From Chitinibacter tainanensis DSM 15459 (GTDB lineage: Bacteria; Pseudomonadota; Gammaproteobacteria; Burkholderiales; Chitinibacteraceae): a stretch of DNA of 64,000 bases. The notes beneath the pieces were generated by a model, which worked only from the letters and a program-made list of their open reading frames with translations, did no database searches and had not been told where the DNA came from. Shown here one piece after another: positions 26,436 through 36,076 of the stretch; the first letter of the stretch is position 1; every line of letters begins with the position of its first letter. The DNA is taken from positions 272,917-336,916 of the forward strand of contig NZ_KE386952.1 of the NCBI RefSeq assembly GCF_000429785.1. Reading direction: 5' to 3'. The translations under genes were made by a program, and so were the position numbers.

Positions 26436-27710
26436 ATGAGCGTGCCACACCTCACCACCGCCCTGACTGGCCCCCTCTTGGAGCTGGAACGCAAAATCCT
26501 CGATGCCCAACCGGAAATCGAACATTGGTTCCGCAATCAATGGCAAGAGCACACGCCGCCGTTTTATGGCTCGGTGGATTTGCGCAATGCCGGCTACAAG
26601 CTGGCGCCCGTGGATATGAATCTGTTTCCCGGCGGCTTTAATAATCTGAACCCGGAATTTCACCCGCTAGCCGTACAAGCGGCGATGATGGCGCTGGAAG
26701 GCTATTGCCCAGATGCGCGGCGCATTTTGCTGATTCCTGAAAACCACACCCGTAATGCCTTTTACCTGCAAAACGTAGCGGCACTGGTGAAAATCTTGCG
26801 CCAGGCCGGCATGGTGGTACGCGTAGGCAGCCTCAGCCCCGAAATCAGCGCCCCAACTGAATTAGCCCTGCCTGATGGCAGCACCCTGCTGCAAGAACCG
26901 GTGGTGCGCCAAGGCAATCGCATCGGTCTGGCGGATTTTGATCCGTGCGTGGTGCTGCTGAATAACGATTTGTCCGGCGGCATCCCGGCCATCTTGGAAA
27001 ACATTGAACAAACCCTGCTGCCACCGCTGCACGCAGGCTGGGCGGTGCGGCGCAAAACCGGCCACTTCAGTGCTTATGACAAGGTGGTTGACGAATTTGC
27101 CAAGCTGATTGATATCGATCCGTGGTTTATTAACCCGTATTTCGAACATGTGGATGGGCTGGATTTCCACGCCCGCGAAGGCGAAGAGCAGCTCGCCGCC
27201 ACGGTGGACGCGATGATCGAAAAAATCGCCGCCAAATACGCCCAGCATGGCATCGACCAAACCCCGTTTGTGATCGTGAAGGCCAATGCCGGCACCTACG
27301 GCATGGGCATTATGAGCGTGAAATCCGGCGCCGAGCTGGTGAATCTGAATCGCAAGCAGCGCAATAAAATGTCGGTGATTAAAGAAGGCCTCACCGTGCA
27401 CGATGTGATCGTGCAAGAAGGGGTGCCGACTTTTGAAACCATCGACGAAGGCGTAGCCGAGCCCGTGATCTATATGCTGGATCGCTTTGTGATTGGTGGT
27501 TTTTACCGCGTACACACCGGCCGCGGCATTGATGAAAATCTGAACGCCCCGGGCATGCATTTCCAGCCACTGGCTTTTGCCACCCCGCTGACCACCCCCG
27601 ATTGCGATGGCTCGCCCGATTGCGAAGCCAACCGCTTCTACGCCTACGGCGTGGTGGCGCGACTGGCCCTGCTGGCTGGCGCGCTGGAACTGGAAGCCGA
27701 ACCCAACTAA
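26436..27710 (+). CDS. gshA: Glutamate-cysteine ligase (proteobacterial GshA type)
   Basis: A 424-residue enzyme making gamma-glutamylcysteine, the first step of glutathione synthesis. The sequence follows the ATP-grasp-like GshA type found in many betaproteobacteria, not the enteric form: YGSVDLRNAGYKLAPVDMN, FPGGFNNLNP, VIVKANAGTYGMGIMSVKSG and FVIGGFYRVH. GGAG lies 7 bases before the ATG at 26436. The frame upstream is open but not conserved. It is followed 12 bases later by gshB, and the two form the glutathione pathway as an operon. Confidence 0.93.
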   Translation: MSVPHLTTALTGPLLELERKILDAQPEIEHWFRNQWQEHTPPFYGSVDLRNAGYKLAPVDMNLFPGGFNNLNPEFHPLAVQAAMMALEGYCPDARRILLIPENHTRNAFYLQNVAALVKILRQAGMVVRVGSLSPEISAPTELALPDGSTLLQEPVVRQGNRIGLADFDPCVVLLNNDLSGGIPAILENIEQTLLPPLHAGWAVRRKTGHFSAYDKVVDEFAKLIDIDPWFINPYFEHVDGLDFHAREGEEQLAATVDAMIEKIAAKYAQHGIDQTPFVIVKANAGTYGMGIMSVKSGAELVNLNRKQRNKMSVIKEGLTVHDVIVQEGVPTFETIDEGVAEPVIYMLDRFVIGGFYRVHTGRGIDENLNAPGMHFQPLAFATPLTTPDCDGSPDCEANRFYAYGVVARLALLAGALELEAEPN

Positions 27711-27722
27711 GCGGAGCACCCG

Positions 27723-28679
27723 ATGGCCCAGCTGCATATCCTGTTTGTTGCCGATCCGCTGGATGGCTTCAAAATCTACAAAGACAGCACCTACGCCATG
27801 ATGCGCGAGGCGGCGCAGCGCGGCCATCAGGTGTTTGCTTGCCTGAGTGATGATCTGCGCCTCAGCCAAGGTCGGGTGCGCGCACGGGCGCAGGGGCTGC
27901 AACTGCAGAGCGAGGCAGACGCTGGCGCTTGGTATAAGGTTACCGACACAGTCGATCGCGAGCTGGCGGATTTCTCGGCGGTGATCATGCGTAAAGATCC
28001 GCCCTTTGATCAGGCCTATCTGTATGCCACCCAGCTGTTTAGCCTGGCGGAAGCGCACGGCGCAAAGGTATTCAACCGCGGGCAGGCGCTGCGCGATCTG
28101 AACGAAAAGCTGGCGATCTTTCAATACCCAGAGCTGATTGCCCCCACGCTGGTCAGTCAGGATATGGCCGATATTCGCGCCTTTGTGGCCGAGCATAGCG
28201 ATGTGATCGTTAAGCCGCTGGATGGTATGGGGGGGGCGGGTATCTTCCGCCTGACCAATCAGGATAAGAACTTGGGCAGCATACTGGAGATGCTTAGCCA
28301 CAATGGCAGTCGCCTTGTCATGGCCCAGCAATACCTGCCGGCCATCAAAGACGGCGACAAACGCATTTTGCTGATTGATGGTGTGCCTGTGGATTGGTGT
28401 CTGGCGCGAATTCCGGCGGCGGGCGAAACCCGCGGTAATCTGGCCGCCGGTGGCACCGGTGTTGCCCGCCCACTAAGCCCGCGTGATCGCGCGATTGCCG
28501 AACAGCTGGGCCCCGAGCTCGTCGCACAAGGCCTGCTGCTGGTGGGGCTCGATGTGATTGGCGAGCATCTGACGGAAATTAATGTCACCAGCCCGACCTG
28601 CTTTCAGGAAATCACCGCGCAATCAGGCATCAATGTGGCGGGTTTATTCATTGATGCACTGGAGCGCCGGTGCGCCTAA
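27723..28679 (+). CDS. gshB: Glutathione synthase
   Basis: A 318-residue ATP-grasp enzyme adding Gly to gamma-glutamylcysteine. Visible motifs: [36 protein letters not shown], the glycine-rich ATP loop, and [13 protein letters not shown] at the end. Length and motifs are normal. GGAG precedes the ATG closely. The last codons overlap the GTG start of the ApbE gene. Confidence 0.96.
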   Translation: MAQLHILFVADPLDGFKIYKDSTYAMMREAAQRGHQVFACLSDDLRLSQGRVRARAQGLQLQSEADAGAWYKVTDTVDRELADFSAVIMRKDPPFDQAYLYATQLFSLAEAHGAKVFNRGQALRDLNEKLAIFQYPELIAPTLVSQDMADIRAFVAEHSDVIVKPLDGMGGAGIFRLTNQDKNLGSILEMLSHNGSRLVMAQQYLPAIKDGDKRILLIDGVPVDWCLARIPAAGETRGNLAAGGTGVARPLSPRDRAIAEQLGPELVAQGLLLVGLDVIGEHLTEINVTSPTCFQEITAQSGINVAGLFIDALERRCA

Positions 28680-29728
28680 GCGCAGCCCTGCCCCGCCTGC
28701 TGCGAGCTGGCTCGGTGCTATTGCTGTGCCTGTGGCTCAGTGCCTGCGGTAAAAACGAGCTGTATCAGCAGGAAAGCTATGTGTTTGGCACCCGCGTGCA
28801 GATCAGTATTTACGGTCTGGATGAAGCCGTAGCCGCCAAACACGCCGGCGCCGTACTGGCCGAACTGGATCGGCTACACCGCAAACTGCACGCTTGGCAG
28901 CCTTCCGAGCTCACTAAGCTCAACACCGCCATTGCACGCGGAGAGAGCGTGCAGGCGGATGTCGAGCTCATCGAAATGCTGCGCAGTGCCCAGCAATATG
29001 CCCGCCAGAGTGATCAGCTGTTTAATCCAGCCGTGGGCGAGTTGGTGCGACTGTGGGGCTTTCACCAAGATACTTTTGCGCCAGTCACGCCTGACCCCGC
29101 GCAGTTACAAGCCGTACTGAGTGCGGCCCCCACGCTGGACGCGCTGCAAATTGAAGGCAGCAGCATCAGCAGTAGCAATCCGGCAGTGCAGATTGATCTA
29201 GGTGGTTTTGCCAAAGGCTGGGCCCTGGATCATGCCGCGCAATATTTGCGCCAGCAGCGGGTGCTCAATGCCCTGATCAATATTGGCGGCAATGTTTTGG
29301 CGCTGGGCAAAAAAGATCAGGAGCCGTGGAGCGTAGGCCTGCAACACCCACGCAAACCCTCAGCGATGGCGGTGTTGCAGCTCAAAAGCGGCGAAGCCAT
29401 TGGCACCTCGGGCGATTATCAGCGGTACTTTATGCAAGGCAAAGAGCGGCACAGCCATCTGATTGACCCGCGCACCGGCCAGTCAGCCCACGGTATTCAG
29501 GCCGTCTCGATTATTGCCCCCCCAAGCCAGAGCGCAGGCACGATTTCCGATGTGGCCACCAAGCCGATGTTCATCGGTGGTTTGGCCACCAGCTGGCAGT
29601 ATGCACAGCGCTTTGGTGTGCGCGATGTATTGGTGATTAACGAGCAAGGCGAAGCCTATCTGTCGCCGAGCATGCAGGCCCGCCTGAAATGGCTGGATGC
29701 CCCCAGCCGGATTTACCGCCTGCGCTAG
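28670..29728 (+). CDS. apbE: FAD:protein FMN transferase, lipoprotein
   Basis: A 352-residue ApbE-type enzyme that attaches FMN to Thr residues of respiratory flavoproteins such as NQR or RNF subunits. A lipoprotein signal with lipobox LSAC (Cys26) anchors it outside the inner membrane. Motifs: [13 protein letters not shown], a central [18 protein letters not shown], and [13 protein letters not shown]. The start is GTG within the end of gshB, with GGAG five bases before. It is coupled to glutathione genes, an unusual but tight arrangement. Confidence 0.92.
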   Translation: MRLSAALPRLLRAGSVLLLCLWLSACGKNELYQQESYVFGTRVQISIYGLDEAVAAKHAGAVLAELDRLHRKLHAWQPSELTKLNTAIARGESVQADVELIEMLRSAQQYARQSDQLFNPAVGELVRLWGFHQDTFAPVTPDPAQLQAVLSAAPTLDALQIEGSSISSSNPAVQIDLGGFAKGWALDHAAQYLRQQRVLNALINIGGNVLALGKKDQEPWSVGLQHPRKPSAMAVLQLKSGEAIGTSGDYQRYFMQGKERHSHLIDPRTGQSAHGIQAVSIIAPPSQSAGTISDVATKPMFIGGLATSWQYAQRFGVRDVLVINEQGEAYLSPSMQARLKWLDAPSRIYRLR

Positions 29729-29923
29729 GCTGACGGCAAATTGCAATTTGCCCTGCGTATACTACGGCCAGTCAGCTGGCCCACAGGTAGGCACAGTGTT
29801 GCAGCGCGGCTGTTTGTCATTTTTGCTACTGCTCGAATCAGGCAAACAGTTATATGATGCATTAATTGACTGAAAACCTAATGCCCATAAGGCTTTAGGG
29901 AACGAAGAAGGAAGTACTGGTTC

Positions 29924-30322
29924 ATGGTAGGCATAATCATCGTTACCCACTATTCGATGGGTGAGGCATTGATGACCTGTGCGCAGCACATCATGGGTCG
30001 GCCATTGCCCAATTTGGGCCAGCTTGCCGTGAGCAAAGCCGACGACCCGGAGCAGGTATTGCAACGCGCCAAAGCACTGATTGCCGAGCTGGATGATGGC
30101 GACGGCATCTTGTTGCTAACCGATATTTACGGCGGCACGCCCTCCAATGTTGCCAACCGGCTGATCGAAGCCGGCAAAATCGAAGCCGTCGCCGGCGTTA
30201 ATCTACCCATGCTGGTGCGGGCGCTGTCGTATAGCCATCAATCTCTCGAGATTGCCGTGAGTAAAGCCATCACCGGTGGCTTGGAAGGCGTGTTGTACAT
30301 GCTCCCCGGCAACCCTTTGTAA
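29924..30322 (+). CDS. PTS EIIA component, mannose family
   Basis: A 132-residue EIIA with phospho-acceptor His9 in IIIVTHYSMGEAL and the conserved LLLTDIYGGTPSN. It accepts phosphate from HPr. No EIIB, EIIC or EIID gene follows, so it probably acts in regulation rather than sugar import, as known for several betaproteobacteria. GAAGGAAG precedes the ATG. It forms a cluster with HPr and enzyme I. Confidence 0.92.
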   Translation: MVGIIIVTHYSMGEALMTCAQHIMGRPLPNLGQLAVSKADDPEQVLQRAKALIAELDDGDGILLLTDIYGGTPSNVANRLIEAGKIEAVAGVNLPMLVRALSYSHQSLEIAVSKAITGGLEGVLYMLPGNPL

Positions 30323-30335
30323 GCAGGAACACACT

Positions 30336-30605
30336 ATGCCGCAGCTTGAAGTCGAAATCGTCAACAAATTAGGCCTGCATGCGCGAGCCTCGAGCAAATT
30401 TACCCAGCTGGCCAGCCAGTTTCAAAGCGAAGTCTGGATCAGCCGCAATCAGAAACGTGTGAATGCCAAATCAATTATGGGCGTGATGATGTTAGCCGCC
30501 GGCAAAGGCAGCAAAATTCTGATCGACACCAGCGGCCCGGACGAAGACAAAGCCTTGGAAGCGCTTACCGCGCTGGTGGCAGATCGCTTCGGCGAAGGCG
30601 AATAA
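30336..30605 (+). CDS. ptsH: Phosphocarrier protein HPr
   Basis: An 89-residue HPr. Active His15 lies in KLGLHARASSKF and the regulatory Ser46 in NAKSIMGVMML, so both phosphorylation sites are present. It relays phosphate from enzyme I to EIIA proteins. It starts 13 bases after the EIIA gene, with an AGGA-like ribosome site between. The Ser46 context would allow HprK kinase control if that gene exists elsewhere. Confidence 0.95.
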   Translation: MPQLEVEIVNKLGLHARASSKFTQLASQFQSEVWISRNQKRVNAKSIMGVMMLAAGKGSKILIDTSGPDEDKALEALTALVADRFGEGE

Positions 30606-30703
30606 ACGCAGACTTGCGCCGGATTGCCGCCTGCAGAGTGGCAACCGGCACGCCAGCCCGTGCGCTGGCCTAACCGGCGGCAACGCCAGCAGGAGGAACA
30701 GGG

Positions 30704-32431
30704 ATGAGTATCAGCCTACACGGTTTGGGCGTGGGAGGTGGCATTGCCATCGGCCATGCTCATTTGGTATCGCACACCGATATCGAGATCGTGCATTACG
30801 TCATCCCGGCCGATGGCATCGCCGCCGAGCTGCAACGCTTTGACGAGGCCATCCGCAATACCCGCAAAGAATTGGAAATGCTGTGGGGCAGCATCCCGGA
30901 CAATGCGCCAGCCGAGCTGGGCGCTTTCCTGAGCCTGCACATCATGCTGCTCAATGACCACACTCTGTCGAAAGAGCCGCGCCACATCATTGAAACCGAA
31001 CGCTGCAATGCCGAATGGGCCGTTAAGCAGCAGCTGGATGTGCTACTCGCCCAATTTGACGAAATCGAAGAAGAATATTTGCGCGAACGGCGCACCGACG
31101 TCATTCAGGTCACGGAGCGAATTTTCAAAGCGCTGGCCGGCCATCAGCATGGCCCCCATGCCCTGCATTGCGGTGGCGATGACTGCATTTTGGTCGCACA
31201 TGATTTGTCGCCGGCCGATATGGTGCTGTTCAAAGACACCAATTACCGGGCTTTTATCACCGATGTGGGTGGCCTGACTTCGCATACCGCCATTCTGGCG
31301 CGCTCGCTGGATCTGCCGTCCGTCTTGGCACTGCGCACCGCGCACCAGATTATCCGCGAGCAAGAGCTCATCATCGTCGATGGGATCAAAGGCTGCGTCA
31401 TTATTGATCCTGATGACAAAACGCTGGCCGAATACCAATTCCGCCAGGCCGAATGGCTCATCAAACAGCAGCAGCTGCAAGATATCCGTACCAAGCCGGC
31501 CGTCACCTATGACGGCACCGAAGTGGATCTCTCGGCCAACATCGAGCTGCCTGAAGATTGCGAGCTAGCGCTAGAAAACAACGCCAGCGGCGTGGGTCTG
31601 TTCCGTTCCGAATTCTTGTTTCTAAAAGAAGACGATCTACCCACCGAAGAAGAGCAATTTGTCGCCTACAAAGCGGCCGCCGAAGCCATGGCAGGTAAGC
31701 CCGTCGTGATCCGCACGATTGACTTGGGTAAAGACAAAATCCCATCGTGGCAGGCCGAGCGTGAAGCCCCCAATCCGGCGCTGGGGCTTACCGGGATTCG
31801 CCTGTGCCTGGCCGAGCCGCAAATGTTTCGCACCCAGCTGCGCGCCCTGCTGCGCGCCTCGGCATTTGGCAAAATTAAATTGCTGATCCCGATGCTGTCG
31901 GCGCTGAGCGAGGCCAAACAAACGCGCCAGCATATCGAAGACATCAAGCAGCAACTGCGCGAAGAAGGCATTGCCTTTGATGAGCATATCGAGCTTGGCG
32001 GCATGATCGAAGTCCCCGCCGCGGCCATGGCGGTGGGCGTATTCCTGCAACACCTCGATTTTATTTCAATCGGCACCAATGACCTGATTCAGTATTCGCT
32101 AGCGGTCGATCGAAATGATGATTCAGTGAGCCATTTGTATGACCCGCTCAACCCAGGGGTCTTGCAGCTACTCAAACACATCATCAGCACCGCCGACAAA
32201 CTCGGCAAACCTGTATCTATGTGCGGTGAAATGGCCGGCGACCCCAGCCTGACCCGACTGCTGCTGGGTTTGGGGCTGCGGCGCTTCTCGATGCTGCCGA
32301 TTCAATTATTGAAAGTAAAACAGCAATTACTGGGCGCCGAGCTTGGCCGGATCAAACCCATCGTTAGCAAAATGCTGAAAGCCGACGATGAAGACACGCT
32401 GCGGCAATTGCTGCAGCAGCTCAATAGCTAG
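30704..32431 (+). CDS. ptsI: PTS enzyme I
   Basis: A 575-residue phosphoenolpyruvate-protein phosphotransferase that starts the PTS chain. Active His194 is in GGLTSHTAILARSLDLPSV. The C-terminal PEP-binding barrel shows LFRSEFLF, RTIDLGKDK, GIRLCLAEP, SIGTNDLIQYSLAVDRND and VSMCGEMAGDP. GGAGGAA precedes the ATG. There is no fused domain, so this is the canonical form rather than EI-Ntr. Confidence 0.96.
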   Translation: MSISLHGLGVGGGIAIGHAHLVSHTDIEIVHYVIPADGIAAELQRFDEAIRNTRKELEMLWGSIPDNAPAELGAFLSLHIMLLNDHTLSKEPRHIIETERCNAEWAVKQQLDVLLAQFDEIEEEYLRERRTDVIQVTERIFKALAGHQHGPHALHCGGDDCILVAHDLSPADMVLFKDTNYRAFITDVGGLTSHTAILARSLDLPSVLALRTAHQIIREQELIIVDGIKGCVIIDPDDKTLAEYQFRQAEWLIKQQQLQDIRTKPAVTYDGTEVDLSANIELPEDCELALENNASGVGLFRSEFLFLKEDDLPTEEEQFVAYKAAAEAMAGKPVVIRTIDLGKDKIPSWQAEREAPNPALGLTGIRLCLAEPQMFRTQLRALLRASAFGKIKLLIPMLSALSEAKQTRQHIEDIKQQLREEGIAFDEHIELGGMIEVPAAAMAVGVFLQHLDFISIGTNDLIQYSLAVDRNDDSVSHLYDPLNPGVLQLLKHIISTADKLGKPVSMCGEMAGDPSLTRLLLGLGLRRFSMLPIQLLKVKQQLLGAELGRIKPIVSKMLKADDEDTLRQLLQQLNS

Positions 32432-32445
32432 CAGGGAGCTCGCCC

Positions 32446-34077
32446 GTGGCTCAACCCATAGGCAGCGCGCCTCACCTCCTCTCACTGGCCTCGTTGCACG
32501 ATATGCTGGCGCAGGCCAAGGCGGACTTCACCAGCTGTTGTGAGCATAGCCAGAGTCTGGCACTGCAAATCCTGCCACAGGCACGGCAGCATGCCGAGCC
32601 AAAGCTACTGAGCGAGACCCTGCATCTATTGGGCCGCTGCGAGCAGGTATTACAACAAACCAGCGAAGCGCTACTTCATTTGCAGGAAGCCAGCCAGCTG
32701 GCGGCGCCAGACACACTGGGCAACATCCTTGAGCTAATGGCCCGCTGCCACGCTGATCAACAAGACGCCAGTTTAGCCATGCAGTTTTGGGGCAAGGCAC
32801 TGCAGGCGGCGCAGCCCTTTGATGACCGCGAATGCTTTGTGCAGTGCTTTCTTGGCGTGGGCAATCTGTATTTTCAGCACGAGCACTTTAACGAAGCGCT
32901 GTATTACCAAAGCCAGGCGGTCGATTGGGCCGAATTAAGCGCTGATGCCGACCTACAAGCCCAAAGCCAACTGCATCTAGCCGCCACATTGATTAAATGC
33001 CAGCAATTCGATTTCGCGGAGCAACTACTGTTTCGCACCGAAGATCAGCTGCAATTACCTGCGCGCTTAAGCTGGCTAGCGGAAGTAAACCATTATCTGG
33101 GGCAACTCTATCAAGCCCGCGGCGATGATTTGCGCGCCGAGGTATTTTTTCAGGCGGCCCATGATATTAACCAGCACACCGCCTACCACTGGGGACAAAC
33201 CCAAAGCCTACTAAGCCTAGGACGCCTGAAAATCCAGCAAGGCGCAAGCGACGCCGCCGAACAGCTGTTAACGCAGGCACTGGCGCTGGCCGAAACGCAC
33301 GAAAGTAATCAGCAGCGTTTGCAAATCCACCGTGAACTATCCGCCTTGTACGAGCAGCGCGGCGACTTTATCCGCGCCACGATGCATCACATTGGCTATC
33401 ACGAGCATTATCAACAACAGATTCGGCAACATACCCGGCAAAACCTCGCGGCGCTGTCCAGCCGTCGCCTGCGGCAAGCCGAAATCAAACTACGGCTGCT
33501 GCGCAGCGAGCTGGAAATCCGCCAGCTACGTCAGCAAAGACATCAGGAACAAGAACGGCTAGAGCGGCTGGAAACCGCCGCTTACCGTGATGCCCTCACC
33601 GGTGTTTACAACCGGCGGGCGCTGGATGAACAGCTACCGCAATTGATCCAGCAACTCACCGAGCAAAACCTGCCTTTGTGTCTGTTGATGATCGATTTTG
33701 ATCATTTCAAACAGGTTAACGACCACTATTCGCATCAGATTGGCGATGTAGTACTGCAAACCGGTATGCAGCTTCTACAAGGCATGATTCGCGATACCGA
33801 TATTCTGGCGCGCTTTGGCGGGGAAGAATTTGTCCTCGCGCTACCCAAAATCCATGGGGGCCAGGCCATGCAAATCGCCGAAAGGATGCGGCGGAAAATT
33901 GCCGATTACCCTTGGAACGAAGTGGCCGCTGGGCTTAAGGTCACGATTAGTCTGGGATGCGCACAATGGCATCCGGGCATGCGCCCAGCCGAGCTCATTC
34001 AACACGCTGATCTGGGCCTCTATGCCGCGAAAAATGGCGGTCGCAACCGGGTCTGTCTGCATGAGGATCGCCCATGA
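32446..34077 (+). CDS. TPR-GGDEF diguanylate cyclase
   Basis: A 543-residue cytoplasmic protein. About eight TPR repeats fill residues 20-330, a charged coiled linker spans 340-385, and a GGDEF domain completes it. The active-site motif is G458-GEEF-462 and the inhibitory RxxD site (R449-D452) lies exactly five residues before it, so both activity and product inhibition are expected. It makes c-di-GMP in response to a partner bound by the repeats. GTG start with AGGGAG seven bases before, 14 bases after ptsI, hence probably co-transcribed. It overlaps the next gene by four bases. Confidence 0.92.
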   Translation: MAQPIGSAPHLLSLASLHDMLAQAKADFTSCCEHSQSLALQILPQARQHAEPKLLSETLHLLGRCEQVLQQTSEALLHLQEASQLAAPDTLGNILELMARCHADQQDASLAMQFWGKALQAAQPFDDRECFVQCFLGVGNLYFQHEHFNEALYYQSQAVDWAELSADADLQAQSQLHLAATLIKCQQFDFAEQLLFRTEDQLQLPARLSWLAEVNHYLGQLYQARGDDLRAEVFFQAAHDINQHTAYHWGQTQSLLSLGRLKIQQGASDAAEQLLTQALALAETHESNQQRLQIHRELSALYEQRGDFIRATMHHIGYHEHYQQQIRQHTRQNLAALSSRRLRQAEIKLRLLRSELEIRQLRQQRHQEQERLERLETAAYRDALTGVYNRRALDEQLPQLIQQLTEQNLPLCLLMIDFDHFKQVNDHYSHQIGDVVLQTGMQLLQGMIRDTDILARFGGEEFVLALPKIHGGQAMQIAERMRRKIADYPWNEVAAGLKVTISLGCAQWHPGMRPAELIQHADLGLYAAKNGGRNRVCLHEDRP

Positions 34078-35162
34078 GCGAGGCACAAGATCTGCTCCAC
34101 ACGCTGGCCGAGCTGGATTTACGCTTGGATAGCGATCCGGCGTATGTCAGAGCTGCCGCACCTGAGCTCCTGAAAGCCATCCGCCGCGCTAAGCAAAGCG
34201 AATGGCTGGGGCTCACGCACCTACTACAGGCGCGCGCCAGCTACCAGCTGGGCGAAGTCCCCCTCGCCTGCGAGCAAATGCAGCAAGCCATCCGCGCCTA
34301 TCAGCGCCAGCAACAGCTGCATCCACAACTGCAGTGCCATGATGAACTGGCCAACTGGCTATATAGCCAGCTGGACTACTTCCGCGCGCTGGATGAATGG
34401 CTCAAAGCACTAGAAATCGCCACCCAGCTGCAAGCCACCGAAGGATGCATCCGTGCCTACATCGGCGTAGGCAAAGTGCATTTGGCGTTTGGTGATGATG
34501 CAAGGGCGATGGAATGTCAGCAAATTGCCCAGCAGCTTTGTCAGCCGCTGGCCGATGCGCAGCTCGATTGCGAAGTCAATCTGAATATCGCCACTTCGGC
34601 CTATCGGCTGGGCGATGATCATTTAGCCGCCAGTGCGCTACAGCAGGTTGAGCAAGCGCTGGCCAAACACAGCCTGCCGCCCGCCTGGGCGGCCGAAGCG
34701 CTCACGGTACGCGGCCTGTTGGCGCTGCGCCAAACCCAATACGAAGAGGCGCAAGAGTTACTTAGCCAAGCCTACCAGCGCTATCGCCAGCTACAACAGC
34801 TTGCTGGGCAAGGGCGGGTCATGCTGGCATTGGCCCGCAGTTTTCGCGCACTACAACAGCAAGATCTGGCCGAAGAATGCCTAGAGGAAGCGGCCCGCCT
34901 CGGGGCGGCCGGCCAGTGGCCAGAAATCAGCATCGAGGCACATAGCCAGCTGGCCGAGCTGTACATCGATGCCGGCCGCTACCAGCCAGCCCTCGTGCAC
35001 CGCAAAGCGTTGCACGCCTTGATCGCTGCGCAACATCAAGAACAGGGGCAGCCATTGCAATTACCCCGGCAGGCCACCAGCCAGCTGCGCAAGCTGGAAC
35101 GCGAGCTGGAAACCCATAAGTGCTGGTTGCGCCTGCGCCAAGCCGCGCCGATCCGCCACTAA
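34074..35162 (+). CDS. TPR-repeat protein, GGDEF-less paralog
   Basis: A 362-residue soluble TPR protein (repeats such as CHDELANWLYSQLDYFRALD and GCIRAYIGVGKVHLAFGDDA). It is arranged like the TPR part of the preceding cyclase, including a short charged C-terminal segment resembling the linker, but stops before any GGDEF. It starts in an ATGA overlap with the cyclase, so the two are translationally coupled and could pair. Function otherwise unknown. Confidence 0.8.
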   Translation: MSEAQDLLHTLAELDLRLDSDPAYVRAAAPELLKAIRRAKQSEWLGLTHLLQARASYQLGEVPLACEQMQQAIRAYQRQQQLHPQLQCHDELANWLYSQLDYFRALDEWLKALEIATQLQATEGCIRAYIGVGKVHLAFGDDARAMECQQIAQQLCQPLADAQLDCEVNLNIATSAYRLGDDHLAASALQQVEQALAKHSLPPAWAAEALTVRGLLALRQTQYEEAQELLSQAYQRYRQLQQLAGQGRVMLALARSFRALQQQDLAEECLEEAARLGAAGQWPEISIEAHSQLAELYIDAGRYQPALVHRKALHALIAAQHQEQGQPLQLPRQATSQLRKLERELETHKCWLRLRQAAPIRH

Positions 35163-35196
35163 GCTCCAGCCAGCCGGTCGCCTCGGCGGCTTGGGG

Positions 35197-35202
35197 TATA
35201 AT
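35197..35202 (+). promoter_or_regulatory. Possible -10 box of the O-methyltransferase gene
   Basis: A perfect TATAAT 27 bases before the ATG at 35229, in GC-rich surroundings. No clear -35 is visible. Confidence 0.4.
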
Positions 35203-35228
35203 CCGCTTTTTGCCTTACCCCTTGCCTC

Positions 35229-35894
35229 ATGACTATTCAAACCACCTCGATGTCGGCCGAACTGCAGGATTACTTCCTGAATATGGCGCTGCGTGAACCG
35301 CCGATTCTGCGCGAATTACGCGAAAGCACCGCCAATCATCGGGTGGCCAAAATGTCGCTCGCACCCGAGCAAGGCGCCCTATTGATCTGGCTGTTGCGGC
35401 TGATCAATGCCAAGCGCTACCTGGAAGTCGGCACTTTTCTGGGCTACAGCTCAACTGCCGCCGCGCTGGCGATGGGGGAAGATGGGCACGTCGTCGCCTG
35501 CGATGTGTGCGAAGAATTCACCCAAGAAGCGCAGCAGTGGTGGCAAAAAGCTGGCATCACCGAGCGCACCACGCTGCACTTGGGCCGCGCGGTGGACACC
35601 TTAGAACGCTTATTGGCCGAGGGCCACGCCGGCCAATACGATTGCCTCCTGATCGATGCCGACAAGCCCAACTACCCCAATTACTTTGAATACGCGCTGC
35701 AGCTGGTGCGCCCACGCGGGCTGATTATTCTGGACAATATGTTCCTCAATGGCCGCGTCGCCACACCGGCGGAGCATCATCCGCGCAGCGTGGCGATCCT
35801 GCACGAATTCAATCGCCAACTGCGTGATGACCAGCGGGTGGAGCATTGCATGCTGCCCACCGGCGATGGCATGACGATTCTGTTTAAGCGCTAA
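35229..35894 (+). CDS. Class I SAM-dependent O-methyltransferase
   Basis: A 221-residue enzyme of the caffeoyl-CoA/catechol O-methyltransferase type. Motif I is YLEVGTFLGYSSTAAALAM, followed by VVACDVCEEF and the metal/substrate segment YDCLLIDADKPNYPNYFEYA, then GLIILDNMFLNGRV. Members methylate hydroxyl groups of small aromatics. The substrate here is unknown. A second in-frame ATG at 35259 is possible, but the first gives the usual helical cap. Confidence 0.9.
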   Translation: MTIQTTSMSAELQDYFLNMALREPPILRELRESTANHRVAKMSLAPEQGALLIWLLRLINAKRYLEVGTFLGYSSTAAALAMGEDGHVVACDVCEEFTQEAQQWWQKAGITERTTLHLGRAVDTLERLLAEGHAGQYDCLLIDADKPNYPNYFEYALQLVRPRGLIILDNMFLNGRVATPAEHHPRSVAILHEFNRQLRDDQRVEHCMLPTGDGMTILFKR

Positions 35895-35902
35895 CAGCCC
35901 AC

Positions 35903-35951
35903 ACGTATAGACCTGTAGCTATTGATACATATACCCTAGCGAACCATACCC
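35903..35951. repeat. 49-bp element (left end ACGTAT)
   Basis: ACGTAT at 35903-35908 and ATACCC at 35946-35951, starting 9 bases past the O-methyltransferase stop. A further GGGTAT begins four bases later, at 35956, forming the palindrome ATACCC-GCAT-GGGTAT. Confidence 0.6.
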
Positions 35952-36076
35952 GCATGGGTATTTGATTCGGTGCCAAGCTTACCCCAATTTTGCGGCAATG
36001 CAACAAGCGCCGCATGCCAGTGGCAAGTTAGCGCTCAGGCGCTACACTGGGAAGCATTCCTTCCCCGGTGTTCGTC

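Noticed and set aside
26862-28331. 489-codon open frame on the minus strand over gshA-gshB
   Set aside because: It is antisense to two clear enzymes, His/Gln rich in the way typical of shadow frames in GC-rich DNA, and has no family.
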